DNA from: an uncultured Clostridia bacterium | GTDB lineage: Bacteria > Bacillota > Clostridia > Oscillospirales > Acutalibacteraceae | Length of the DNA stretch: 6,275 bases | Assembly: GCA_944382025.1 (NCBI GenBank) | Contig: CALWMQ010000247.1 | Location: 1 to 6,275 of the forward strand | Direction: 5' to 3' | Shown: positions 1 through 5,261 of the stretch, piece after piece | How positions within the stretch are numbered: the first letter of the stretch is position 1 | Layout: every line of letters begins with the position of its first letter | Notes under the pieces: model-generated | Databases searched by the model: none | Seen by the model: the letters and a program-made list of their open reading frames with translations, nothing else | Told to the model about the DNA's origin: nothing | Program-made: the position numbers and the translations under genes

Positions 1-4
1 CGGG

Positions 5-26
5 GTCGAGGGGCAGAGCCCCCGAC
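5..26. repeat. GC-rich bulged hairpin at window start
   Basis: GTCG, a single unpaired A and GGGGC pair with GCCCC and CGAC around an AGA loop, giving a compact 9-bp bulged stem. It lies outside any gene and downstream of the ABC operon terminator. It may be the edge of an intergenic repeat continuing to the left, but the window cuts it off. No function is claimed. Confidence 0.4.
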
Positions 27-65
27 GCCTCCGCCAAATCCGCTCGTCCATTTTCTGATAAACAG

Positions 66-107
66 CAGGGGATCAACGGAAACCGTTGATCCCCTGTAAT
101 TTTTATC
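66..107. terminator. Intrinsic terminator, probably bidirectional
   Basis: A perfect 14-bp stem (66-79 with 83-96) closes on an AAA loop. On the plus strand it is followed by TAATTTTTATC, a fair U-tract. On the minus strand it is followed by CTGTTTATC, a weaker one. It starts 25 nt beyond the stop codon of the permease gene, so it is the natural end of the minus-strand ABC operon. It could equally end a plus-strand gene to the left of the window. Confidence 0.85.
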
Positions 108-120
108 TGAAAGAACACGT

Positions 121-1626
121 TTACTTGATATCCCGGCGGCAGAAGCTGTCCCGGGCGATCCACAGGAAACACACCGTATAGACAACCAGAATAACCACAG
201 AAAATCCTAAAGTCATGGTAGGATCCACGGTGGCACTGGTACTTCCTCCGAAACTGATCATGCTGGAAGATACGGGGAAGTAAGCCGACAGGGATGTATT
301 GGCGAAAAGCAGGAATTTCAGGCCTGGGATTACATATCCTGCCATAGCCAGCATGGTGAGCAGGCTGATCGCCATCTGGCTGCCGAACATCAGCAGGATG
401 GAAACCGCTACCGCCACCGCGGTTTTCCGGGTAACCGCTGAAAGCATCAGGGCCAATGCCGTATAAGCCGCTACGGGCAGCAGGAACAGGATATATTTAA
501 TAAAAGTATACAATAGGCACGGGATCCGCACTACCGACCCGAAAAGGGAAACTACCTGCATGGCGCCGATACCCTGAAACCCGGTCAGAATACCGCTGAG
601 CGCAAAGGATGTCACAAACATGGCCCCCGCGGTCAGCAGGATAACTTCCAGCAGCAGAACCGTTTTGGCCCAGAAGATACTGGAACGCTTATGAGGTGTT
701 ATCAGCAGCAGCTTGACAGTACCGTTGCTGAATTCGCTGGCAATCATGCCGCCTGCCAGTACCATCAGCAGCAGAGACACCATATCCAAAGAGCTGGCGG
801 AGGAATCCATCAGCCCCATAAACGAACCGCTTTCAATAGGCGCGGTATTGGTGGACAGACGCTTCAGTGACACGTCGATAGCGGTCTGGAGTTCCTTGCG
901 GGTGCTGCTGGTCAGAAGCTGTCCCTGCTGGGTCTCGCCCCTCACCAGCATGAGCTTGTTGGAATGGATGCTATCCATTTCCTTGCCCTTCCAGGCGTCC
1001 GGAGAGGCGCTGTTTATCAAATAATTCATGCTGCTGGACACCGGCGGGAAATCCAGTTCCAGATACAGGCCATAGATTTCCTTCTGGACATCCATCTCCT
1101 GCTGGGAATTGAAGCCCATTTCCTGAGGAGTTGAGTTTTCCAGCTGCTCCAGGCTCATCCGCACATACTCCCGCCAATCCCCTGCCGTCAGCAGTTTATC
1201 CAGCCGGGCCATTTCCTTCTGGGCGGCGGCGATGACTTCATTTAACATCTCCTGATCCCCCGCGCTGAGGCTGGGATCGGACAGCTTCTGCTGGGCATCC
1301 AGAACCCTGTAATAGTAGTCTCCGTAATACTCGTTGACCAGATCGGTCCGCCAATCCTCAGGCGGAATCTCGTTGTCCAGCAAATATTTGTATTTGGCCG
1401 CCTCACTGGCTGCCCGGGGATCCGTCTCCGCCGAATCCTTATAGGATTGATAGGAGCTTTCATAATCCTGCTGCCACGTCCAGGAGGAAGAATACCCCCC
1501 CAGGCTGGCCGCCAGCTTGCCGATCCCCAGAATAAACAGTGTCAGGGCCACAATACAGCCCATCAGAATCCAGGAGGACGGCTTTTTGTACAGCTTGGTA
1601 CGTTCGTTTTTCAGAAGCTTACCCAA
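121..1626 (-). CDS. ABC-2 type transporter permease with large extracytoplasmic domain
   Basis: This 501-residue integral membrane protein is the likely membrane partner of the ATPase encoded just upstream. It has a basic N-terminus, a first membrane helix at about 19-42, and then some 235 mostly polar residues (43-278) predicted outside the cell, with helical, possibly coiled-coil, stretches around 100-190. Further hydrophobic segments follow at about 278-297, 320-345, 366-398, 401-427, 432-450 and 471-491. The stretch at 297-320 (SEFSNGTVKLLL, then a basic loop and WAKT) is the usual cytoplasmic signature of ABC-2 permeases that pair with BcrA-type ATPases. The start is TTG at 1624-1626, supported by a GGAGGAGG ribosome site (1635-1642) at 8-nt spacing; the next Met is residue 22, inside the first helix. 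The gene overlaps the ATPase gene by 8 bp, so translational coupling is likely. The substrate is unknown; peptide antibiotic export or immunity is only a family-level guess. Confidence 0.9.
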   Translation of the reverse strand: MGKLLKNERTKLYKKPSSWILMGCIVALTLFILGIGKLAASLGGYSSSWTWQQDYESSYQSYKDSAETDPRAASEAAKYKYLLDNEIPPEDWRTDLVNEYYGDYYYRVLDAQQKLSDPSLSAGDQEMLNEVIAAAQKEMARLDKLLTAGDWREYVRMSLEQLENSTPQEMGFNSQQEMDVQKEIYGLYLELDFPPVSSSMNYLINSASPDAWKGKEMDSIHSNKLMLVRGETQQGQLLTSSTRKELQTAIDVSLKRLSTNTAPIESGSFMGLMDSSASSLDMVSLLLMVLAGGMIASEFSNGTVKLLLITPHKRSSIFWAKTVLLLEVILLTAGAMFVTSFALSGILTGFQGIGAMQVVSLFGSVVRIPCLLYTFIKYILFLLPVAAYTALALMLSAVTRKTAVAVAVSILLMFGSQMAISLLTMLAMAGYVIPGLKFLLFANTSLSAYFPVSSSMISFGGSTSATVDPTMTLGFSVVILVVYTVCFLWIARDSFCRRDIK

Positions 1627-2539
1627 TGACGTTCCCTCCTCCGGTGATACTCATAAAGATCTGTTCCAGAGACTGCCCTTGGGCGCTGAGACCATACAGG
1701 GTAATCCCGTTGTCCATGAACAGGCGGTTCACCTGTCCCACCTGTTCCTCACTGATGTGTAAATCTATATAATCCGGGCCGATGCCCACAATCCGGTCGG
1801 CCAGGCGCTGCTGCACAAGCGCCATGGCGTTTTCCATGGGCCGCACAACATACCGGTAGGTAGAGGTACTGGAGAAATGGGTCAATTCTTCCAGGGTGCC
1901 CATCTGCAGCAGTTCCCCGTTATTAATAATCCCTACCGTATCACACATCAGCTGCATTTCCTGCAGGATATGGCTGGATACCAGCACCGACAGACCGGTT
2001 TGGGCCGCCAGATGGCGCAGAAGATCCCGAAATTCCTTGATCCCCGCCGGATCCAGCCCATTGGTGGGCTCATCCAGAATCATGATTTTCGGATTGTGAA
2101 GCAGGGCCTGGGCTACTCCCAGCCGCTGCTTCATACCCAGGGAATAACTCTTGAATTTCTCTTTGATGCGCATCTGCATCCCCACCATCCGGACTACCTC
2201 ATCGATCCGGCTGGGGTCAGCGCCGCAGGCTCTGGCCTGGATCACCAAATTGTCGTAACCGGACAGATATCCATACATATCCGGGTTCTCCACAATGCCG
2301 CTGATGCTGGCCATGGCTGCCTCGAATTCCTTGGAGGCGTCATGACCGTTGATGATAATCGTCCCGCTGTCCGGCCTGAGAAGACCCAGGATCATTTTGA
2401 TCGTCGTGGTCTTACCGGCGCCGTTGGGGCCTAAAAAACCAAAGATTTCCCCCTCTTTGACCGAAAAGCTCATGTTCTTCACAATGGGCCGCCGGCCGAA
2501 GGATTTGCATACGTTTTCCAAGCGGAGGACTTCACTCAT
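1619..2539 (-). CDS. ABC transporter ATP-binding protein, BcrA-type
   Basis: This 306-residue cytoplasmic ATPase powers the adjacent permease. Its nucleotide-binding domain covers about residues 4-230. Walker A is GPNGAGKTT (37-45). The Q-loop region reads IVENP (82-86), with Glu where many families have Gln, as is usual in the BcrA branch. The signature is YSLGMKQR (132-139) in place of LSGGQ, again typical of that branch. Walker B and D-loop are ILDEPTNGLDP (154-164), and the switch His is in SSHIL (188-192). The C-terminal 75 residues form the small accessory domain common in bacitracin/lantibiotic-type ATPases. Length and motifs are complete, so it should be active. ATG at 2537-2539 is chosen because the protein then begins normally for the family. 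The ribosome site is weak (AAAGG about 12 nt upstream), so coupling to the upstream gene 38 nt away may help. A role in antimicrobial peptide resistance is inference only. Confidence 0.95.
   Translation of the reverse strand: MSEVLRLENVCKSFGRRPIVKNMSFSVKEGEIFGFLGPNGAGKTTTIKMILGLLRPDSGTIIINGHDASKEFEAAMASISGIVENPDMYGYLSGYDNLVIQARACGADPSRIDEVVRMVGMQMRIKEKFKSYSLGMKQRLGVAQALLHNPKIMILDEPTNGLDPAGIKEFRDLLRHLAAQTGLSVLVSSHILQEMQLMCDTVGIINNGELLQMGTLEELTHFSSTSTYRYVVRPMENAMALVQQRLADRIVGIGPDYIDLHISEEQVGQVNRLFMDNGITLYGLSAQGQSLEQIFMSITGGGNVIG
1635..1642 (-). promoter_or_regulatory. Strong ribosome binding site of the permease gene
   Basis: On the minus strand this reads GGAGGAGG, 8 nt before the TTG start at 1626. 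It sits inside the last codons of the ATPase gene, where it encodes Gly-Gly-Gly. It is the feature that decides the non-ATG start of the permease. Confidence 0.8.
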
Positions 2540-2577
2540 ACGTCTACCAAACCTTTCGTATTTTCTCGGTGGCAGGC

Positions 2578-3192
2578 TCAGCTGGCCATCTGAGCCTTCT
2601 GTACGCTGTCGTAGGAATCACGGTACAGGCTGCTGATGCGGTAGATTTTCCATTCCCCGTCCACCTTCTTGAAGGTCAGGCTCAGGGTAACCGTCTGTCT
2701 GCCGTCCTCTACCTCTACCAGGCCGTCCTCCATATAGCTGTAAAAACTGCCGTCTACCACATATTCATATTGCACATCGGCCTTTGCCGTATCCTGGGAA
2801 ATGTCAACCTTTTCTTTTTTGATCCTGGCCAGCTGCTGGTCCCGGATCCGCAGATCCCCCTGTGCCTGGCTGTTCAGCTCGCTGAGAAGATTGCTGGCGG
2901 AAGCGGCGATATATCCGGAATCGGGATCAAACAGCGGCGAAAGGCTGTTTTCCACCTCCTTCTGCCGGGCGGCTAAGGCCTCCCCGCTTTTCAGGGCGTC
3001 CAGCTGCTCATCGGTCAGCGCTGACTGCGCCTGGAATATAGCCTGGACTTCCCGGGTCAGGTCTTTTAGCTGCGCCTTCTGCGGGATCAGCATCAGCTGG
3101 GTCACCAGCACATAGATCACCACCACGCCCAGCAGAACCATGGATGTCACGAAACCTCGGTTGACCGGTTTCCGGACAGCGGCATTCTTCAT
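2578..3192 (-). CDS. Membrane-anchored extracytoplasmic protein, first gene of ABC operon
   Basis: I do not recognise the family of this 204-residue protein with confidence. A short basic N-terminus (KxxxxRKPxxR) leads into one hydrophobic helix at about 14-36, giving an N-in signal anchor with the rest outside the cell. Residues 38-90 are helical and charged (coiled-coil-like). Residues 115-192 look like alternating strands and end in VTLSLTFKKVDGEWKIYRISSLY, a pattern seen in NTF2-like/SnoaL-type cone folds; that fold assignment is tentative. Start choice: an upstream in-frame ATG at 3237 exists, but ATG at 3190-3192 has GAGGAG at 3201-3206 with 8-nt spacing and puts the basic residues directly before the helix. 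It lies 38 nt upstream of the ATPase gene on the same strand, so it is probably an accessory or sensory subunit of this transporter. Confidence 0.8.
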   Translation of the reverse strand: MKNAAVRKPVNRGFVTSMVLLGVVVIYVLVTQLMLIPQKAQLKDLTREVQAIFQAQSALTDEQLDALKSGEALAARQKEVENSLSPLFDPDSGYIAASASNLLSELNSQAQGDLRIRDQQLARIKKEKVDISQDTAKADVQYEYVVDGSFYSYMEDGLVEVEDGRQTVTLSLTFKKVDGEWKIYRISSLYRDSYDSVQKAQMAS

Positions 3193-3200
3193 TTGACGGT

Positions 3201-3206
3201 CTCCTC
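3201..3206 (-). promoter_or_regulatory. Ribosome binding site deciding the start at 3192
   Basis: GAGGAG on the minus strand lies 8 nt upstream of the ATG at 3192. It overlaps the longer ORF that begins at 3237, which has no comparable site. This favours the 204-residue product. Confidence 0.75.
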
Positions 3207-3249
3207 TCATCGTTGCAGTTTTGCAGGCAGGCTTCACCTTCCCGCCTCC

Positions 3250-3275
3250 GCCTCAGATGGTTCTGGGGCTTTTTT
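3250..3275 (+). terminator. Terminator-like hairpin in the operon leader, facing plus strand
   Basis: A 7-bp stem (3250-3256 with 3263-3269, one G-U pair) and a 6-nt loop are followed directly by TTTTTT on the plus strand. No plus-strand gene lies upstream, so as a terminator it would only stop antisense transcription crossing the operon start. In the minus-strand mRNA it would be a hairpin near the 5' end without a U-tract. Confidence 0.45.
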
Positions 3276-3319
3276 ACAATCCGTATTGTATCACAGGAAT
3301 TTCGAAAAAAAAGGGGGTT
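3275..3319 (-). promoter_or_regulatory. Candidate promoter of the ABC operon with -10 inverted repeat
   Basis: On the minus strand TGATACAAT gives an extended -10 (TACAAT at 3285-3290). Seventeen bases upstream is only a T-run as a -35, so the promoter leans on the extended -10. The -10 is one arm of a 6-4-6 inverted repeat (3275-3280 with 3285-3290) covering the -10 and the expected start site near 3278. This would be a natural place for a repressor. The leader to the ATG at 3192 would be about 85 nt. Confidence 0.5.
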
Positions 3320-3428
3320 CAATGAGACTTATGCGGGAGTTCATAAATTCTTAATGGTTCCCTGAAAACGGCGCTCCTCTCATGGCTTGGGCAATCGGCT
3401 ATACACCCATTCGCTTGTGAGCGGTTGA

Positions 3429-3456
3429 AAGCCGCCATGGGAATCCATGGCGGCTT
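3429..3456. repeat. 12-bp perfect hairpin
   Basis: AAGCCGCCATGG and CCATGGCGGCTT pair perfectly around a GAAT loop. Neither side has a long U-tract, so it is a poor intrinsic terminator, though minus-strand transcripts would continue with TCAACC. The right arm, CCATGGCGGCTT, recurs exactly at 3719-3730, just beyond the right end of the inverted-repeat block. Confidence 0.7.
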
Positions 3457-3638
3457 CGGCCTGTCGAAAAACCAGTTAGAGAATAGCAAGATACGCAAAA
3501 GAGACCGCTATATACAGCGCTATGCGCCGTATTGCCCCCCGGCAAGGGTTCCCCGCCGAAAAATGTCCCACCTGCGCTTCTTTTGGAGAAGATTTCGCCC
3601 TCTTCGGAGGACCAACCGGGTCTTTGCCCCGGCACCCC

Positions 3639-3660
3639 TCCACCTTCTGAAAAAGGTGGA
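3639..3660. repeat. 8-bp hairpin inside the intergenic repeat
   Basis: TCCACCTT (3639-3646) pairs with AAGGTGGA (3653-3660) around a 6-nt loop. It is one of several stem-loops that make up the interior of the intergenic repeat block. Confidence 0.6.
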
Positions 3661-3715
3661 CGAAAACTTTATTGCGCCACATCTTTCGCCAAGTAAATTT
3701 TTTAACCCGCATAAG

Positions 3716-3862
3716 GGGCCATGGCGGCTTATGAATGCACGGGAAGTTTTCGCCTGTCTTATGCGTCTGGGAACGCCGGCAGGGCAGAAAATGGCGGACC
3801 GAGTTGGTGCTACAGTCAAAACCGGCTGCCGGCAGGGCGGCGCAGGTTGGTTGTGGACACCG
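3716..3862. other. Non-coding stretch between repeat block and apbE terminator
   Basis: No supported gene is present. Visible structure is a second copy of the 12-base arm CCATGGCGGCTT (3719-3730), a further CTTATGCG (3758-3765), and an 11-base direct repeat GCCGGCAGGGC at 3775-3785 and 3828-3838. These short repeats suggest more decayed repeat material. Open frames crossing the region have no ribosome site and no recognisable protein pattern. Confidence 0.5.
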
Positions 3863-3918
3863 AAAAGGGAGGCTGGGTCAAGGGACAGCGTCCTTGTCAT
3901 CCTACCCAGTATCCTCCC
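3863..3918 (-). terminator. Long bipartite intrinsic terminator of apbE
   Basis: On the minus strand, GGGAGG and CTGGGT (separated by ATA) pair with ACCCAG and CCTCCC, and an inner CAAGGAC pairs with GTCCCTTG with one bulged base. The stem is followed by TTTT. It begins 30 nt beyond the apbE stop codon, which is the expected place. The multi-part arms make it unusually long for an intrinsic terminator. Confidence 0.75.
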
Positions 3919-3947
3919 TCAAATCCCGCAGGCCAGGTCCACCGGGT

Positions 3948-4952
3948 TCAGGGCAGGGAATATGTCAGCCCGCTGGAGGCGGAAATATGCCCTTCACGGT
4001 CGATAAACAGGGCCTCCGTTCCCTCTATGGATTCAATCAGCTCCATCCCTTTTTCCATCCCCAGAACAAAACAGGCCGTGGAAAGGGCATCTCCGTCCAG
4101 GGACTTTTCCGAGACAATGGTGACTGACGCCAAGCCGTTCTCCACCGGATACCCTGTATCCGGATCCAAAATATGATGATAAAACTGTCCTCCATCGGTG
4201 AAATTCCGCTGGTAAATCCCGGAGGTGACCACCGACTTGTCCCGCACCGGCAGGATCGCCGCTATACGGTCAGGGCTTTGCGGATCCTTGACCCCGATTT
4301 TCCAGTCCCCGCCGTCTTTCTCCCCCAGGGCCAATATATTTCCCCCCAGGTCGATCAGCGCGCTGTCTACCCCCCGCTCCCGCAGCAGTTCCGCCAGGCG
4401 GTCGGCTATATACCCCTTGGCGATGGCCCCCAGGTCCACACCCGATTCCGCCTGGTCCATCCAGGCCCAATCCCCCTGGGTATGCAGGCCGGTGTAATCC
4501 ACCAGCGTAACCGCTTGCTCCAGCGTCTCCGGGTCAGGGGCTTGGGGATCCGCCCCGGAAAAATCCCATAGGCGGCTCACCGGCCATATGGTAATATCCA
4601 AGGCTCCGCCGGTCAGTTTTCCATACTCTATCCCCGCTTCCAGCAGTTCCCGGGTTTCGGCATGGATCTCTTCCCTCCGTCCTCCCGCACGGTTTAACCG
4701 GGCAATATCGCTGGATTCCACCGTCGCGCTGAACAGCTGTTCATATCTCTGGATCTCCCCGAAACACTCCGTCAGAATATCCTCCCCTTTGGGCAGCACG
4801 GAATCAGGACCGTATACTGTAATAGATATGACCGTATCCAGGGCGAAGCCGGTTTTTGTCACCGTTTCCGGCGCGGAAGTACAGCCAGAAACCGTCATCC
4901 ATAACCCCGCTGTCATCCATACGATCATCCTTTTGACCGCCAGCCGTTTCGT
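3948..4952 (-). CDS. apbE: FAD:protein FMN transferase, lipoprotein (ApbE)
   Basis: This enzyme transfers FMN from FAD to a Thr/Ser of flavoprotein targets outside the membrane, using Mg2+. Counting from the start used here (334 residues), the signal is KRLAVKR, then a hydrophobic stretch, then lipobox VSGC with Cys24, so it is anchored to the outer face of the membrane. Family motifs are in order and intact: FALDT (36-40), DLGAIAKGY (173-181), DLGGN (201-205), VTSGIYQR (242-249), HHILDPDTGYP (259-269) and DALSTACFVLG (288-298). The family therefore looks certain. The start is not: the frame opens at a TTG at 5039, but a strong promoter at 4989-5017 lies inside that extension. After it, an AAAGGAAGGG ribosome site (4960-4969) points to ACG at 4950-4952 with 7-nt spacing. 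The first ordinary start in the transcript is ATG at 4928, badly spaced and lacking the basic signal residues. No FMN-binding target protein is encoded in the window. Confidence 0.93.
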   Translation of the reverse strand, partial: TKRLAVKRMIVWMTAGLWMTVSGCTSAPETVTKTGFALDTVISITVYGPDSVLPKGEDILTECFGEIQRYEQLFSATVESSDIARLNRAGGRREEIHAETRELLEAGIEYGKLTGGALDITIWPVSRLWDFSGADPQAPDPETLEQAVTLVDYTGLHTQGDWAWMDQAESGVDLGAIAKGYIADRLAELLRERGVDSALIDLGGNILALGEKDGGDWKIGVKDPQSPDRIAAILPVRDKSVVTSGIYQRNFTDGGQFYHHILDPDTGYPVENGLASVTIVSEKSLDGDALSTACFVLGMEKGMELIESIEGTEALFIDREGHISASSGLTYSLP

Positions 4953-4959
4953 GGAAAAT

Positions 4960-4969
4960 CCCTTCCTTT
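4960..4969 (-). promoter_or_regulatory. Ribosome binding site of apbE pointing to an ACG codon
   Basis: AAAGGAAGGG on the minus strand ends 7 nt before ACG (4950-4952) and 31 nt before the first ATG (4926-4928). No ATG, GTG or TTG in frame lies between, so the site and the conventional start codons do not fit each other. Confidence 0.65.
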
Positions 4970-4988
4970 CAGTATAATAGGTGACATC

Positions 4989-5017
4989 AGTATAGGAAGA
5001 TTTTTTACGCCTGTCAA
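4989..5017 (-). promoter_or_regulatory. Near-consensus sigma-A promoter of apbE
   Basis: On the minus strand TTGACA (5012-5017) and TATACT (4989-4994) are separated by exactly 17 bp. Transcription should begin near 4982, giving a leader of about 30 nt to the ACG codon. The promoter lies within the longest possible apbE reading frame and so argues against the TTG at 5039 and the ATG at 5021. Confidence 0.85.
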
Positions 5018-5071
5018 TCATTTCTGTTGATATGATCAAATACTCGACAAATTATTCCATGGTTGTACGAT

Positions 5072-5227
5072 GTTTTGCCTAATTTGCCTGTCCGGAGCCT
5101 CTCTGAGATGTATGGTTTATCAAAAAAGATAACAGGTTTGTAACAAAAGTTGAAATTGATAGCCCGATTATGGTATAGTTCCTTCAGGCAAAACCACGCC
5201 TTATATACAGCGATTGATAGGCAAAAC
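5072..5227. repeat. Cluster of AGGCAAA-type repeats in the divergent region
   Basis: AGGCAAAAC occurs at 5186-5194 and 5219-5227, and its exact inverse complement at 5072-5080. A shorter inverse copy TTTGCCT is at 5083-5089. Two copies face each way, flanking the plus-strand promoter. They could be protein-binding sites or traces of a repeat; the sequence does not decide. Confidence 0.4.
5150..5179 (+). promoter_or_regulatory. Promoter of the O-antigen ligase-like gene
   Basis: TTGAAA (5150-5155) and TATAGT (5174-5179) are 18 bp apart, and TGG directly before the -10 gives an extended -10 (TGn). Transcription should start near 5186, leaving a leader of about 75 nt. A short inverted repeat TTTGTAACAAA (5137-5147) sits just upstream of the -35. 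Confidence 0.65.
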
Positions 5228-5261
5228 GCTTTTTTGAAATTTTTTGGAAAGGGGGACAGGT

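Larger units (their letters stand above)
3328..3715. repeat. Putative dispersed intergenic repeat with inverted ends
   Basis: CTTATGCGGG at 3328-3337 is matched exactly by its inverse complement at 3706-3715. The similarity continues inward in gapped form for about 20 bases on each side (left: TTCATAAATTCTTAATGG; right, inverted: TTAAAAAATTTACTTGG). Inside are several stem-loops: 3429-3456, a 5-bp CCGGG stem at 3616-3632, and 3639-3660. No reading frame inside has a ribosome site or a recognisable protein, although several open frames cross it by chance on both strands. The pattern fits a MITE-like or other non-autonomous intergenic repeat. No clear target duplication is visible at the ends, so the exact borders are uncertain. 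Confidence 0.5.
4953..5261. other. Divergent intergenic region between apbE and the ligase-like gene
   Basis: This roughly 300-bp AT-richer stretch holds the apbE promoter and leader on the minus strand, the plus-strand promoter and a 75-nt leader, and the AGGCAAA repeat cluster. The plus-strand leader includes a weak terminator-like element, AGCG (5209-5212) pairing with CGCT (5227-5230) followed by a T-run to 5235. No small gene with a ribosome site is seen; open frames crossing it are unconvincing. Confidence 0.6.

Noticed and set aside
1877..2434. Plus-strand frame of 185 codons opposite the ABC ATPase
   Set aside because: It is the complement of the conserved ATPase motifs, has no ribosome site and does not resemble a protein.
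3328..3715. Interpretation as a complete insertion sequence or CRISPR array
   Set aside because: There is no transposase frame, no regularly spaced identical repeats and no visible target duplication.
3476..3900. Overlapping minus-strand frames of 78 and 126 codons in the same block
   Set aside because: They overlap each other and lack ribosome sites. GC-rich hairpin DNA commonly stays open by chance; the repeat explanation is better.
3425..4006. Long plus-strand open frame (193 codons) through the repeat block and into the apbE end
   Set aside because: It has no ribosome site, crosses several hairpins and the apbE terminator, overlaps the apbE stop, and its translation is low-complexity Arg/Pro-rich with no protein pattern.
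3509..5212. Shared 11-mer TATATACAGCG taken alone as proof of a repeat
   Set aside because: Several 11-base matches are expected by chance in a window of this size. Only the longer collinear similarity is worth reporting.
5186..5235. Possible riboswitch (GGCAAAAC words resembling parts of c-di-GMP aptamers)
   Set aside because: The segment is too short and lacks the paired helices and second conserved strand of a known aptamer; only isolated words match.
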